Assembly (NCBI GenBank): GCA_016946835.1 | Contig: JACVTC010000029.1 | Location: 1,336,001 to 1,400,000, forward strand | Direction: 5' to 3' | Source: Neocallimastix lanati (nom. inval.) | Taxonomy: Eukaryota > Neocallimastigomycota > Neocallimastigomycetes > Neocallimastigales > Neocallimastigaceae | Length of the DNA: 64,000 nucleotides | Made by a program: the position numbers and the translations under genes | Part shown: piece by piece, positions 27,976 to 40,306 of the stretch | Layout: the number at the start of each line of letters is the position of its first letter | Position numbering within the stretch: the stretch's first letter is position 1 | Notes under the pieces: generated by a model | Told to the model about the DNA's origin: nothing | What the model saw: the letters and a program-made list of their open reading frames with translations, nothing else | Database searches by the model: none

Positions 27976-30900
27976 TTATATATATAAAGATTTTTCAAAA
28001 TTATTTAATTTTTAATTTTATTATTATTAATATTATTATTAATAATTTTTTTTTTGTGCTTATCTTATTTATATATATTTATATATAAAAGACCAACTAT
28101 ACATTACATATACAATATTCAGGTAAATTAAATAGTAATGGTATTGGTTACTTTATTGAAGAATATGATAATGAAGATGGTAGCCAATCCAGAATGGCAG
28201 CTACTCAATTTGAAGCAGCGGATGCCAGAAGGGCTTTTCCATGTTTTGATGAACCACAACTGAAAGCAACTTTCCAATTGAATATGACCATAGATGATGG
28301 CTACAATGCTTTATCAAATATGAATGTCGTTGAGATTAAGGAAATTGAAAATTCAAAGTTAAAACAAAAAAAATATATATTTGCTAATAGTGTAAAGTAA
28401 GTACTTGTAAAAAAAATAATAATAATAATAAAAATAATTATAGTATTTTATTTTTTAATTTTATTGATAAAATTCATATATATATATATATATTTATTTA
28501 TTTTTTTTGGAATAATAATTAATTATGATAATAATATAATTTAATAATTTATATTTATTTTTTTTATAATAACATATATATATTAGAATGAGTACATATT
28601 TAGTTGCATTTATGGTTTCAAAATTTCAATCAATTTCAGATAAATACAATGATATTGATGTCAGTATTTATGTTATTCCAGATCAAATTGAAGATGCAAA
28701 ATATTCATTAAAATTGGCAATTAAACTTTTAGAATTCTATGAGGATTTTTTCAAAATTCCTTATCCACTCCCAAAATTAGATTTAGTAAATAATAATAAT
28801 TAATAATACATATTTATATGCATATATATAAATTAAAAATATGAATAAAATTAAAATAATTTAATTTTTTTTTTAGTAAATTTATTAATTATTATTTTAT
28901 ATAATATTATTTAATAATATATATAGGTAGGAATTCCCAATTTTACATGTAAATAAAAATTTATTTATATATTATATATATTATTATATTTTAATTTTTA
29001 AAATTTAAATATTAACAATACATAAATAAATTATATATATATAACTATTGTTATTTATTATTTGTTAATTATTATTATATTTTTTAATAAAAAACAAAAA
29101 AATAAACAAAAAAAAATTTAAAAATTTTAAAAATTGAAAATATATATTTCATATATATATATATATTTTTATTAGTTGGTGGTATGGAAAATTGGGGTTT
29201 AATCAATTTAAAACCTTACTATATATTATGGAATGAGGAAACCGGTTCAATCGATGATAAATGTGCAATTGTTATGATCATTGCTCATGAAATAGCTCAT
29301 CAGTGGTTTGGAAAGTAAGTATTTTATTTTTTTTAAAATATATATATGTATTATATATATAATATGTAAGTTTAAAAAAAATTTTTATTATAATGATTTT
29401 ATTATTAAGCAGTTATTATTATATTTTTCTATTTTTTTTAAAAAAAATAAGTCTAGTCACAATGAAATGGTGGGATGATTTTTGGTTAAATGAAGGATTT
29501 GCAAGTAAGTCATAGATTAAAGAAAAATAATAATAATCATAATAATCATAATAATCATAGTAATCATAATAATCATAATAATTTTAAGAGTTTAATTTGT
29601 AAATTTAATTATTTTTTTAATTTAAAATAATTATTATTATTACTACTATTTTTTTTTTTTTTTTTACTAATTTATTAATTATATTAAATTTTTTAAAATA
29701 TATATATATTTTTTATGAAACAATTCCAAATAAAAAAATATAAAAAAAAAAAAAAAAAATAGCTTATATGCAATGTAATTTATATATTATTTATATTATT
29801 TGATATAAATATAATTAATAATTTAATATATAATTTAATATAATTATATTTCAATTTTAAATTAATAATTTTTTGTTGTTAATAAAAATTTTTTTGATTA
29901 ACATAATATTACTTTTATGAAAGATATTGCCACTGATATTGTTGAACCAGAATTAAATATTAATAATTACTGGTATTATGAAAATTTTGCATCTATTTTA
30001 GAAGTGGATGCTGATAATAAGTTAAAACCTGTTTATAATTTTAGTTCTAATCCTAAATATACTGAAGTAAATTATTATTAATAAATGAATTAAATTATAT
30101 TATTTAATAATAATAATTAAATATATTTTTTTTTTGACTTTTAATTTAATAAAAACTTAATAATATTTTAAAATATTATTATATTTTTTATTAATTTTAT
30201 ATCTATATTTTATATATATATATATTTATATTTTTTATATATATTTTTATTTATGTTTATATTATTATATATTATATATGATAAAGGATTGGGATAAGAC
30301 ATCCATTTACTATAAAGGAAGGTTTATTATTAGGTAAATTATTCATAAATATATATATATTAAAAAAAAATCAAAATAAAAATCACAATATAAAAAAAAA
30401 AAATATAAAAAAAAAATCTATAATATTATCTTTTAAGTATATAAAATTTAAAAATTATATAATAATATAATTTTCAAAAATTAAAAAAATGTATTTCTTT
30501 TTTTAGAATGATGGAATTTTGGTTAAATAAAATGAATGATAATCTTAATACATCAACAACTTCCATTGAAGATAATTATTTCAATAAAAGAATAAATGAA
30601 TATCTCAATCTATACAAGTATGATAATGTTGATAGTAAACAACTCTATGAAATGTTAGAATCTTATGATGAAAACGGTCAACCTTTGTATCATGTTTCAG
30701 AAATAATGGAAAGTTTCATTAAACAAAAGGGTATTCCAATTGTTATGATGGAAAAAATTAAAAATGATCATAATCTAACACTCACTTTAAGTCAAAAAAG
30801 ATATTTTTCTATTAATAATAAATTAGATGATTTTGAACAAAAAGATACTATGATAAAGGGTAATTCTACATGGGTCATTCCCTATTCCTATTCAATTTAT

Positions 30901-32163
30901 TCTAATAGTACAGGAAAACCAGAACTTTTAAAAAGTCATTATATTACTCTTGAAGATAATGATGATAGAAAATCCAAAACCACTATATCTCTACCTACTA
31001 AGGATGATGAAGCTTCCAATACTAAAATTTTTATTAAAGGAAATGAAGATCAAAAAGGTTATTATTTAGTACAATATGATGATGAATCAATTCAGGTAGC
31101 CTGTGAATGGTTAAAATCCGATTTAAACTTCATGTCTTATCGTAATAGAGAAGGTTTTATTAGTGGTATCTTTACCCAATTATTCGAAGATCGTGTAGAA
31201 AATCCCGCCACTATTCTTAATTGTTTAGACTATTTAAAAAATGAAAAAAGTACTCTCATATGGATTGAAGTTCTTGAATATTTTAATGTATTAATAGAGA
31301 GATACGAAAATAATATGGAAAGTAATGAACTTTTAATGAAATTGATAAGTGATCTCACTAAAAATATTTTTGAAGATATTGGATGGGTTGAAAAGGAAAA
31401 AGAAGGTATTGAAAAAAAATCCGGAATTGAAGATAATAGCATTATTAATCGTGAAAAATTACGTCGAAAACTTATGAATTTAAGACAATATGGTGAAGAA
31501 AATAATAAAGCGAAGGCGCTCTACTATTATAACGAAATCAAAAATGGTACCTATAGTGAAAATTTGGAAGAGAATATTTTGGAATATATTTTTTCAGATA
31601 GTATTAAATATGGTGATGTTAATGAATCAGATATTGACTTTATCCTCAATGAATTGGATTCAGAAACTTCAAAATTTGAAAAGTATTCATTAATGGGTGG
31701 TCTCCAACAAGTTTCCGATGCTTCACTTCGTAAAAAAATATTAGAAAAATTTAGTAATGATATCGAGACTGATTCCAACCTGGATAATGATGAATATCAA
31801 GATCTCAAAATTGATCTTTTAACAAATTGGGCCTCAGAAGATTATTATCTTTGTTTCACTTTTGTAAGAGATCATTGGGATGACTACTTTAAAGAAAAAT
31901 ATTTAAATGATAATTATAGTTTAATTTATTTAATAAAAAACATTTATTTAAAAAGCAAAAATGATGATGAACATTCGCAAGAAATTGTTTCATGGATTGA
32001 TATGATTGATGAAAAAGAGAAAAAAATTAGTCTTGAAGATGAGATCATTGAAGATAACTATGATGATAATAATTTAGAAAATGAAAAAAATGAAGATAAT
32101 AATAATATAGAAAATAAAGAAAATGATGATCCTATTATTCTCTGGTTAAAAGAACGTTATTAA
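27233..32163 (+). CDS. secreted M1 zinc aminopeptidase, copy 1 (intact)
   Basis: Ten exons are inferred from GT-AG signals and frame: 27233-27874, 28092-28396, 28587-28785, 28927-28948, 29176-29314, 29452-29504, 29763-29774, 29924-30066, 30287-30333, 30507-32163. They join in frame to 1072 residues. Residues 1-24 are a signal peptide ([13 protein letters not shown]...NA), followed by an acidic Asp/Glu/Ile stretch to about 125. The M1 N-terminal domain starts at [20 protein letters not shown]. The exopeptidase motif GGMEN is at 391-395, zinc site HEIAH at 427-431 with the third ligand E450 (LNEGFA), and catalytic Tyr 513 (IYYKG). The last exon encodes an ERAP1-like C-terminal domain and an acidic tail. 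It should remove N-terminal residues from peptides in the secretory pathway or outside the cell. It lacks the 14-residue repeats of its paralogues. Confidence 0.88.
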
Positions 32164-32904
32164 AATACAATAAAATATTATACAATATAATATAGTAATT
32201 ATAAAATGAAAAAAAAAAAAAAAAAATAAAAATAAAAAAGTAATAATAAAAAAGTAATAAAAAAAAGAAAATAATGAAAAAATAATAATAAAAAAGTAAT
32301 AAAAAAAATAATAATAATAAAGTAATAAAAAAAAAAAAAAATAATAATAATAATAAAAAAAATAATAATAAAAAAGAAAATAATAATTATTATAATAATA
32401 ATTATATTAAACTATTAAAAAAAATAAAATATAATAATAAATTACTATTAATAATAATAGTAATAATAAAATATTAATAAATAAATTAATAAATAGATTA
32501 AACCTTAAAAATAATGAATTAAAAAAAAAAAAAAATAGAAGTAGAAATAGAAGTAGAAGTAGAAACAGAAATAAAAATAGAAATAAAAATAGAAAAAAAT
32601 AAAAATAAAAAAATATTGAATAAATTAACAAAAATTGAAAATATACATAAATATTTACAATTAAATAAATAGAACCGCAAATTTAAATATTAGTAAATTA
32701 AATAAATATTCATTAAATAAATAAATAAAAAAAATTATAAAAATGTTATTTAATTTGTTTAGAAAATAAATTATTTTAATATTGTTTTTATTATTTTATA
32801 TTTTATGTTTTTATACATTTACTTTTAAAAGTTTAAGTTGAAGTTTATAAATATATATTATTTAATAATTCGTATGATGAATAATTTATTATTATTTTTC
32901 GTTT
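32164..32904. other. 3' flank of aminopeptidase copy 1
   Basis: AAT and AAAAGT-rich low-complexity sequence to about 32700, with a GAAGTAGAAATAGA-type run at 32535-32600. From 32730 to 32890 the sequence matches the 3' flanks of copies 2 and 3 (TTTATATTTTATGTTTTTAT), so the duplicated unit includes this flank. Confidence 0.6.
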
Positions 32905-33955
32905 TATCATAGTTGGAATACCAATGGATGGAATTTTTTGAAAAGAGAGAGTATTGAATATTTCAACCCTTTTTTTTAACTATTATTCCTTTGTTTTTAG
33001 GAAGCAGGTAATGATTCCAATGATGCTAGAAATCCATGTTAAAATTACACTTCCCAACTATAAAATATTTCCAAAAAAGAATGGATTCAAATACACCATG
33101 TTGCAGAGGTTTATATCTTGGGTATCATGTCTCATGTCAAGCAGTACTTGAAGATAATTCCTACTATACTTATCTTGTTTCTTTAACAATATAATGTCAA
33201 TAGAATCACTCAAAGTGTTCTGTGGGTAATATCTATATTCCCACTAAAACAACACTCAATACAAGTCCTATATGAATTCTCTGAAATTTTCACATGGCTT
33301 CGGAATCACACTAACCCTCCATCTATTCTTTTTGGATACTTAAACTTGAGCACCTCTTATTTACAAGATGAATTAAAGGATAGCAATCACGATAACTCTA
33401 TGATAACTGATTTATTCTTCCTATTAATGGTTCACCTATTTCATGGACTAGAGGTAGATATTCATTAAATATTGATCATGCTTAAGTCAACTCTAATTAT
33501 GTTGGATAAAATATCAAGTGTTTATTATGTTGACTACTCTTCTGTATCTGATCATAAGCCCCTAGTGATTTATTGCAAGAAAACTACCACAGAGTAATAG
33601 TTTTTGTTAACAAAGAAATTTATTAAGAAGAATAGGTTTAAATGTCTTGAACTTAAAAAAGAAATTTGTGATCCTAATAAATTTGATATTCTTAGTGAAG
33701 AATTGAGAAACAGAAAACTTTCAGCAGATTGTATAGATTGTATAGTTGAATAATTGGTCAATACAACTAATTTCATTGCTAAGGATCTATCAATTACATC
33801 ATCAACGGAAATCATAAAAGCGATGTTTAGAATATCTATACAGGCAGTAAAGAATCTAGAATATTCACATCAGAGTATTCTAATTACCATTGGTAGTACC
33901 CTTAATAATTTGGTATTTAAAATTACTTTTATATATAATTATTTGTATATATAAA
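32905..33955 (+). pseudogene. LINE relic: endonuclease domain and linker
   Basis: Frames joined across frameshifts resemble the exonuclease-endonuclease-phosphatase domain of a LINE. They begin with a NTNGWNF-KRESIEYF string (about 32915) and the CFQETG block with catalytic Glu (about 32995). These are followed by YIPTK (about 33232), INGSPISWTRGRYSLNIDHA (about 33420) and SDHKPLVIYCKK (about 33545). The tail to 33950 resembles the linker that leads into RT, but the RT is absent. Stops and frameshifts are frequent. It may belong to the same family as the RT relic at 19.8-22.1 kb; no overlapping segment exists to prove it. Confidence 0.7.
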
Positions 33956-34023
33956 AAAACAAACAACTATATATAGATAACAAAATATAGCCATTAATAT
34001 CAGTAAGAATAATTCAATAAATC

Positions 34024-34072
<49 letters not shown>

Positions 34073-34416
34073 AAATATATATATATATAATTGATTATAT
34101 AAATAATAGTTTTACAAATATTAAAAAAAGAAAAATAAAATAAAAAAAAAAAAAATAAAAAAATATATAAATTTATATAAAATATAGAAAGTATAGAATT
34201 AAAATTAGAAAAAAAAATATCAAAATTATTTATACAAAAATATATACATAAAAAAAAAAAAAAAAAAAAAAAAAGGAATTTAAAAATAATATTTTACTAG
34301 AGGTTATTCTATTTTTCTATTTATTAGTTAGATAAATAAAATAATAGCAAAATAGTAATATATATGATATTTGTATAAATAAAAGTATTTATATAATTGT
34401 AATTAAAAAAAAAAAA
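33956..34416. other. 5' flank of aminopeptidase copy 2 with degenerate signal-peptide duplicate
   Basis: Contains a 44-nt poly-A run (34027-34070). The segment 34276-34365 is a decayed duplicate of the signal-peptide coding part that follows at 34417: it shares AAAAATAATATTTTA and TTTATTAGTT, but its ATG and frame are lost. Confidence 0.65.
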
Positions 34417-35003
34417 ATGAAAATTAAAAATAATTTTTTTTAGGTGCTATTTTATTTATTAGTTTTATAAATAAAATAAATGCAAATGTTATTAATGAAT
34501 ATTGGAATAATTCAAATCATAATTCAAATATTGTACCAAAAATTGATAATGAAATTACTGATGTTGAATCCGACGTTACGGTAGTTGTAGACATTGATAT
34601 GAAATCTGATATTTCTGATTCTGATGATGAAGTAATTGATATTGAATCTGATGTTTTAGAAGTTGTTGATGTTGATATGGACATTGAATCTGATGTTTCT
34701 GAATTAGATAACGAAGAAAGTAATATTGAAACAGGTATTCCAGAAATGGATACTGATACATTTGATATTGAAACTGGTATTCCAGAAATGGATACTGATA
34801 CATTTGATATTGAAACAGGTATTCCAGAAATGGATACTGATACATTTGATATTGAAACTGGTATTCCGGAATTTGATGAAGGAGATATTGAAACAGAAAC
34901 AGATGTGGTCTATTCAGATACTCGTTTACCAGAAAATGTAATACCTGTGGCTTATCGTTTAGATTTTTATACTTCATACTCTTATATTTATTTTCATACT
35001 CTC

Positions 35004-35039
<36 letters not shown>

Positions 35040-36363
35040 TAATATTTATAAGGGTTTTCCAAAATTATTTAATTTTTAATTTTATTATTATTAATAATTT
35101 TTTTTTGTACATAACTTATTTATATATATTTATATATAAAAGACCAACTATACATTACATATACAATATTCAGGTAAGTTAAATAGTAGTGGTATTGGTT
35201 ACTTTATTGAAGAATATGATAATGAAGATGGTAGCCAATCCAGAATGGCAGCTACTCAATTTGAAGCAGCGGATGCCAGAAGGGCTTTTCCATGTTTTGA
35301 TGAACCCCAACTGAAAGCAACTTTCCAATTGAATATGACCATAGATGATGACTACTATGCTTTATCAAATATGAATGTTGTTGAGATTAAGGAAATTGAA
35401 AATTCACATTTAAAACAAAAAAAATATATATTTGCTAATAGTGTGAAGTAAATACTTATAGAAAAAATATAAAAATAAAAATAATTATAGTATTTTATTT
35501 TTTAATTTTATTGATAAATCTCTTATATTTATTTTTTTAATTTTTTTTTTTAAAATAATAATTAATAATGATAATAATATAATTTAATAATATATATTTA
35601 TTTTTTAATAAAATCTATATATTAGAATGAGTACATATTTAGTTGCATTTATTGTTTCAAATTTTCATCAATTTCAGAATAATACAATGATATTGATGTC
35701 AGTATTTACACCATTCCAGATCAAATTGAAGATGCAAAATATTCATTAAAAGTGGCTATTAAACTTTTAAATTCTATGAAGATCTTTTCAAAATTCCTTA
35801 TCCACTTCCAAAATTAGACTTAGTAAATAATAATAATAATTAATAATAGATATATATATATATACATATTAATTAAAAAAAAAATAAAAAAATAAAATAA
35901 TTGAAATTTTATTTTGTATATTTATTAATTTTTTTTTATATACTATTATTTAATAATATATATAGGTAGGAATTCCTAATTTTAATTGTAAATAAAAATT
36001 TATATATATATATATATGTGTATATATATGTTTTTTTTTTTAATTTTTTAAAATTTAAACATTAACAATACAAATTTAAATTATATATATATATTTATAT
36101 ATATAACTATTAATAAATAATTATTATCTATCATTATATTTATTAATAAAAAACAAACAAATTAAAAAAAATTATAAAATTTTAAAAATTGAATATATAT
36201 AATCCGTATATATTTATTTATTAGTTGGTGGCATGGAAAATTGGGGTTTAATCAATTTTAGATCTAGATATTTATTATGGAATGAAAAAACCGGTACGAT
36301 CGATAGTAAAAGTGATGTTACTACCATCGTTGCTCATGAAATCGCTCATCAATGGTTTGGAAA
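34417..36363 (+). pseudogene. M1 aminopeptidase copy 2, 5' part (broken)
   Basis: Matches exons 1-5 of the intact copies. The ATG at 34417 is followed by a one-base loss that brings TAG at 34441. The acidic segment then continues with three 14-residue repeats ([14 protein letters not shown]). After FYTS (about 34977) roughly 240 bp are deleted, removing the end of exon 1 and its donor. Exon 2 (35143-35447) is intact. Exon 3 (35626-35822) is 197 instead of 199 nt and frameshifted. The 22-nt microexon (35966-35987) and exon 5 (36225-36363, with GGMEN and HEIAH) are preserved. Exons 6-9 and the first part of exon 10 are missing and replaced by spacer DNA, so the protein cannot be made. Confidence 0.88.
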
Positions 36364-36649
36364 GTAAGTATTTTTCTTTTCTTAAAAAATATAATATATA
36401 TATATAATAAATATAATATATAGGTTCAAAAAAGATAAAAAAAATTTTTTTTTTCTTAAAAAATATATATATGTTATATATAAGTTAAAAAAAATTTTTT
36501 TTTTTTAATATTTATATCATTAAAACTTTTATTTTTTTATTTTTTCTATTTTTTTTTTTTTATTTATTTATTTAATTAAAATTCATTTTAATAATATATA
36601 TACTTATTTTTTCTTTTTCCTTTTTCTTTTTTTTTTTTTATTTTTTAAA

Positions 36650-37305
36650 GAGTCATCATCATTAATTATTAATAAAAACTTTAGCTTAGTTAGTAGTATT
36701 TTAAATATTTACTTTAAAGAAATAAATACATGAATATTAATAATATTTTAATTTATTTATTTATTTAATAATTTTCAATTGACCAAATTCAACCTGGCAA
36801 AATCCAACTTCGCAAAATGCCCCCACTCTCCTTCAAAAGGAAGTTAGGAACTGGAGAAGCACTCTAAGAATAAGAGTATTAGAAAATTCTCAGCAATTAT
36901 ATGTATGGCGGAGCACCAATACTGAACATTTAGTATGACCATACAGCAATGAACATTCTTTACTTATGCTAAAGAATACGGAAGTGTTATAACTTCCCCA
37001 ATATTCGCAATATCCACAATGTTTTAACACCGAAAATACAGAAAATTTTATTATTTATTTCTTATTATTTATTATTTATTATTTATTATTTATTATTTAT
37101 TTATTTAATATTTATTTATTTATTTATAATTTATTATATTTATTTATTTATTAATTATATTTTATTTATTATTTCATTAAATTTTTATTAAATGAATAAT
37201 CCTTTATGTAATTTTTATATGAAATAAAGTTTCAATAAGGTAAATCAGAATCTGTGTAACCTAAAGAACTTTAAGTTCTTGAATATTTAAATATATTAAT
37301 AAGGA
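36650..37305. repeat. dispersed spacer element, copy A (inside copy 2)
   Basis: Related to 38726-39420 and 56141-56880. Shared parts are a CTTAGTTA start, a CGCAAAATGCCCCCA-type motif, a CTCCTTCAAA-GGAA segment, CACTC-GAGAATAA, GGAGCACCAATACTGAACAT (copies A and B), a TTTA/TTATT array and ATGAAATAAAGTTTCAATAA followed by CTGTGTAACC. No coding capacity. In the other places it lies between gene copies; here it sits in place of exons 6-9. Confidence 0.75.
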
Positions 37306-37310
37306 GATAT

Positions 37311-37976
37311 TAAAATAATATGGAAAGGAATGAACTTTTAATGAAATTGATAAGTGATCTCATTAAAAATAATTTTGAAGATATTGAAAGGGTTGAAAAG
37401 AAAAAGGAAGGTATTGTAAAAAAATCCGGAATTGAAGATAATACCATTATTAATCGTAAAGCCTTAAGTTCAAGTTTTATGAATTTAAGTTTTTATGGTG
37501 AAGAAAATAATAAAAGGAAAGCGCTCTACTATTATATTAAAATCAAAAATGGTACATATAATGAAAATTTAAATATGTATATCTTGGGAAATATTTTTTT
37601 AATTGTTTTTAAATATGGTGATGTTGATTAATCTGATATTGACTTTATCCTCAATGAATTGGATTCAGAAACTTCAAAGTTTAAAAGGTATTCATTAATG
37701 GGTGGTCTCAAAAAAGTTTCCGATGCTTCACTTCTTAAAAAAATATTAGAAAAATTCAGTAATGATATCGAGAATGATTTTAACCTGGATGATGATGAAT
37801 ATCAAAATCTCAAAATTGAACTTTTAACAAATTGGGCTTCAGAAGATTATTATCTTTGTTTCACTTTTGTAAGAGATCATTGGGATAACTACTTTAAGGA
37901 AAAATATTTAAATGATAATTATGAATTAATTTATTTAATAGAAACAATTTATTACAAAAGCAAAAATAAATAATAA
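37311..37976 (+). pseudogene. M1 aminopeptidase copy 2, 3' part (broken)
   Basis: Matches the middle of exon 10 (ERAP1-like C-terminal domain) from MERNELLMKLISDL onward. A G-to-T change makes GAA (Glu) into TAA at 37629-37631, interrupting [10 protein letters not shown]. The frame then continues to SKNK (about 37970), where the last 60 or so codons and the acidic tail are deleted and the conserved 3' flank follows. It lies 0.95 kb after the 5' part, with spacer element A between. Confidence 0.85.
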
Positions 37977-39181
37977 ATAAAAAAAAAATTATAAAAATTT
38001 TATTTAATTTTGTTGAGAAGGTAAATTATTTTAATATTGTTTTTATTAATTTATATTTTATGTTTTTATGAGAATATATTTACTTTTAGAGGTGTAAATT
38101 AAAGTTTATAAATATATATTATTTTATGATTTGCATGATAAATAATTTACTATAATTTTTAAAAAAAAAAATTAATTTTTATTTAGTTTTTATTTAAAAC
38201 CATTTAAGTTTATTCCTCGTCTTAAAACAAAAAAATGAAAATGAAAATAAAAATAAAAATGACAGTATAAAAATAAAAAAAATTTTAAATAATTTATTTT
38301 TTTTTTAAACTAATCTCTATAACTCTTTTCTCTTAATTTTAAATAATTTATTTTTTTTAAACTAATATCTATAACTCTTTTCTCTTAATTTTAAATAATT
38401 TATTTTTTTTAAACTAATATCTATAACTCTTTTCTCTTAATTCTCAAAATATAAAGGAAAGAAGTCTTTCCTTAACTATTATTTGATCAATTTTCTTTAT
38501 AATTTTTAAAAATTCAAAAGATAAAAAAAAAATTTTACTCATAATTAAAAATTATATGAATATGTTTATCTTTTTTAAATATTTTACAATAAAAAAAAAA
38601 AAAAAGAAAAAAAAAAAAAAGGAAAAAGGTAAAATAAAAAAAAATATGTATATTTTTTGAAAATTATATTTTAATTTTTCTAGATTTTTTTTTTATTATT
38701 TTAATTTTTAATTTTTATGCTTCTTAGTTATTAATATTATAAATATTTTACTTTATAAAAAATAAAAACATGAATATTTTAATTTATTTTTTCATTTAAT
38801 AATTTTCATTTGGCGAAATACAATATTTTTTTTTAATACGATGCATGCTTTTAAAAAAATTGCGAAGTTCAATCTGGCGAAATGTAACTTAGAAAAATGC
38901 AACTTAGCAAAATGCCCCCATTCTCCTTCAAAGGAAAGATAGGAACTGGAGAACCACTCCGAGAATAAGTGTCAAGAAAATTGTCAACAATAATATGAAT
39001 GTCGGAGCACCAATACTGAACATTTAGTATGACCATCCAGCAGGAACATTCTTTAATTATGTTATAACATACAAAAATGTTGTAATATTTTCAGTACCGA
39101 AAATACAAAAAAAAAGTTTATTATTTATTATTAAATTATTTATTATTTAATTGTTTATTATTCAATTATTTATTATTTATT

Positions 39182-39277
<96 letters not shown>

Positions 39278-40306
39278 TTCAATTATTTATTATTTATTTA
39301 TTAATTATTATATTTATTTATTATTTTTATCAAATTTTTAATAAATGAATAATTTTTATATGAAATTAAGTTTCAATATATAAATCAGAAACTGTGTAAC
39401 ATTTAGAAGTTTCTTTTTGAACTAAAATAATTAAAAAGGAAACTTTTAGAGTTTTAGAAGATTCCTTTTGAACTAAATTATTTATTAAATCATTGATTAA
39501 ATTTTTTATTTAATTTTTATATTTTTTAAACGGTAAATATATATTTAATACATTTATTATAAATATATTAAATAAGCTTTGCTTACGAAATATAAAATAT
39601 ATTATTTATACTTTGACACTTTATGTAATTTTCATATGAAATCAAGTTTCAATAAGATAAATGAGAATCTGTGTAACCTTTAGAAGTTTCGTTTGGAACT
39701 AAATAATTTCAAAAGGAGACTTTTAAATTAAATTATTTATTAAATTATTTATTATAATATATATAAATATATTAATAAATATATATATAAAATCTATAAA
39801 ATAAAAATATGAAATATGAAATATATAAAAGAAAAGAAAAGCATCAAAATAGTTTTTTTTTTTTTTTTTTTCCTTGTAAAAAAAATATCGTAAATATTTA
39901 AAATAAACAAAAAACTAAAAATAAAAAATAAAAAAAAAAAAAAAAAAGAAAAAAAGAAAAAAAAAAGAAAAAAAAATAAAGAAAAATTCAATATATACAT
40001 ATATAATTGATTATATAAATAATAGTTTTTCAAATATTAAAAAAAGAAAAATAAAATAAAAAAATAAAATACAAAAATTTATTAATTTATATAAAATATA
40101 GAAAGTATAGAATTAAAATTAAAAAAAAAATAACAAATTTATATATATATATATATATACATATAAAAAAAAAGAATTTAAAAATAATATTTTACTAGAA
40201 GTTATTCTATTTATTAGTTCGATAAATATAATAGCAAAATAATAATATATATGATATTTATATAACTAAAAGTATTTATATAATTGTAATTAAAAAAAAA
40301 AAAAAA
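37977..40306. other. intergenic spacer between copies 2 and 3
   Basis: Holds the conserved 3' flank (37985-38160), a threefold 60-bp tandem repeat at 38283-38440 (CTATAACTCTTTTCTCTTAA), spacer element B (38726-39420, listed separately) and a TTTA array. A second copy of the ATGAAAT-AAGTTTCAATA-type segment lies at 39632-39690. A decayed signal-peptide duplicate is at 40173-40250. No intact gene is present. Confidence 0.7.
38726..39420. repeat. dispersed spacer element, copy B
   Basis: Related to copies A and C. The start carries three versions of the GGCGAAATG-CAAC motif (38812-38910), followed by GCCCCCATTCTCCTTCAAAG, GGAGCACCAATACTGAACAT and an uninterrupted TTTA array at about 39184-39279. 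Confidence 0.75.

Noticed and set aside
31230-31442. Minus-strand frames inside exon 10 of copies 1, 3, 4 and 5
   Set aside because: Shadows of the coding strand; Ser/Phe-rich, and they occur at the same place in each paralogue because the genes are duplicates.
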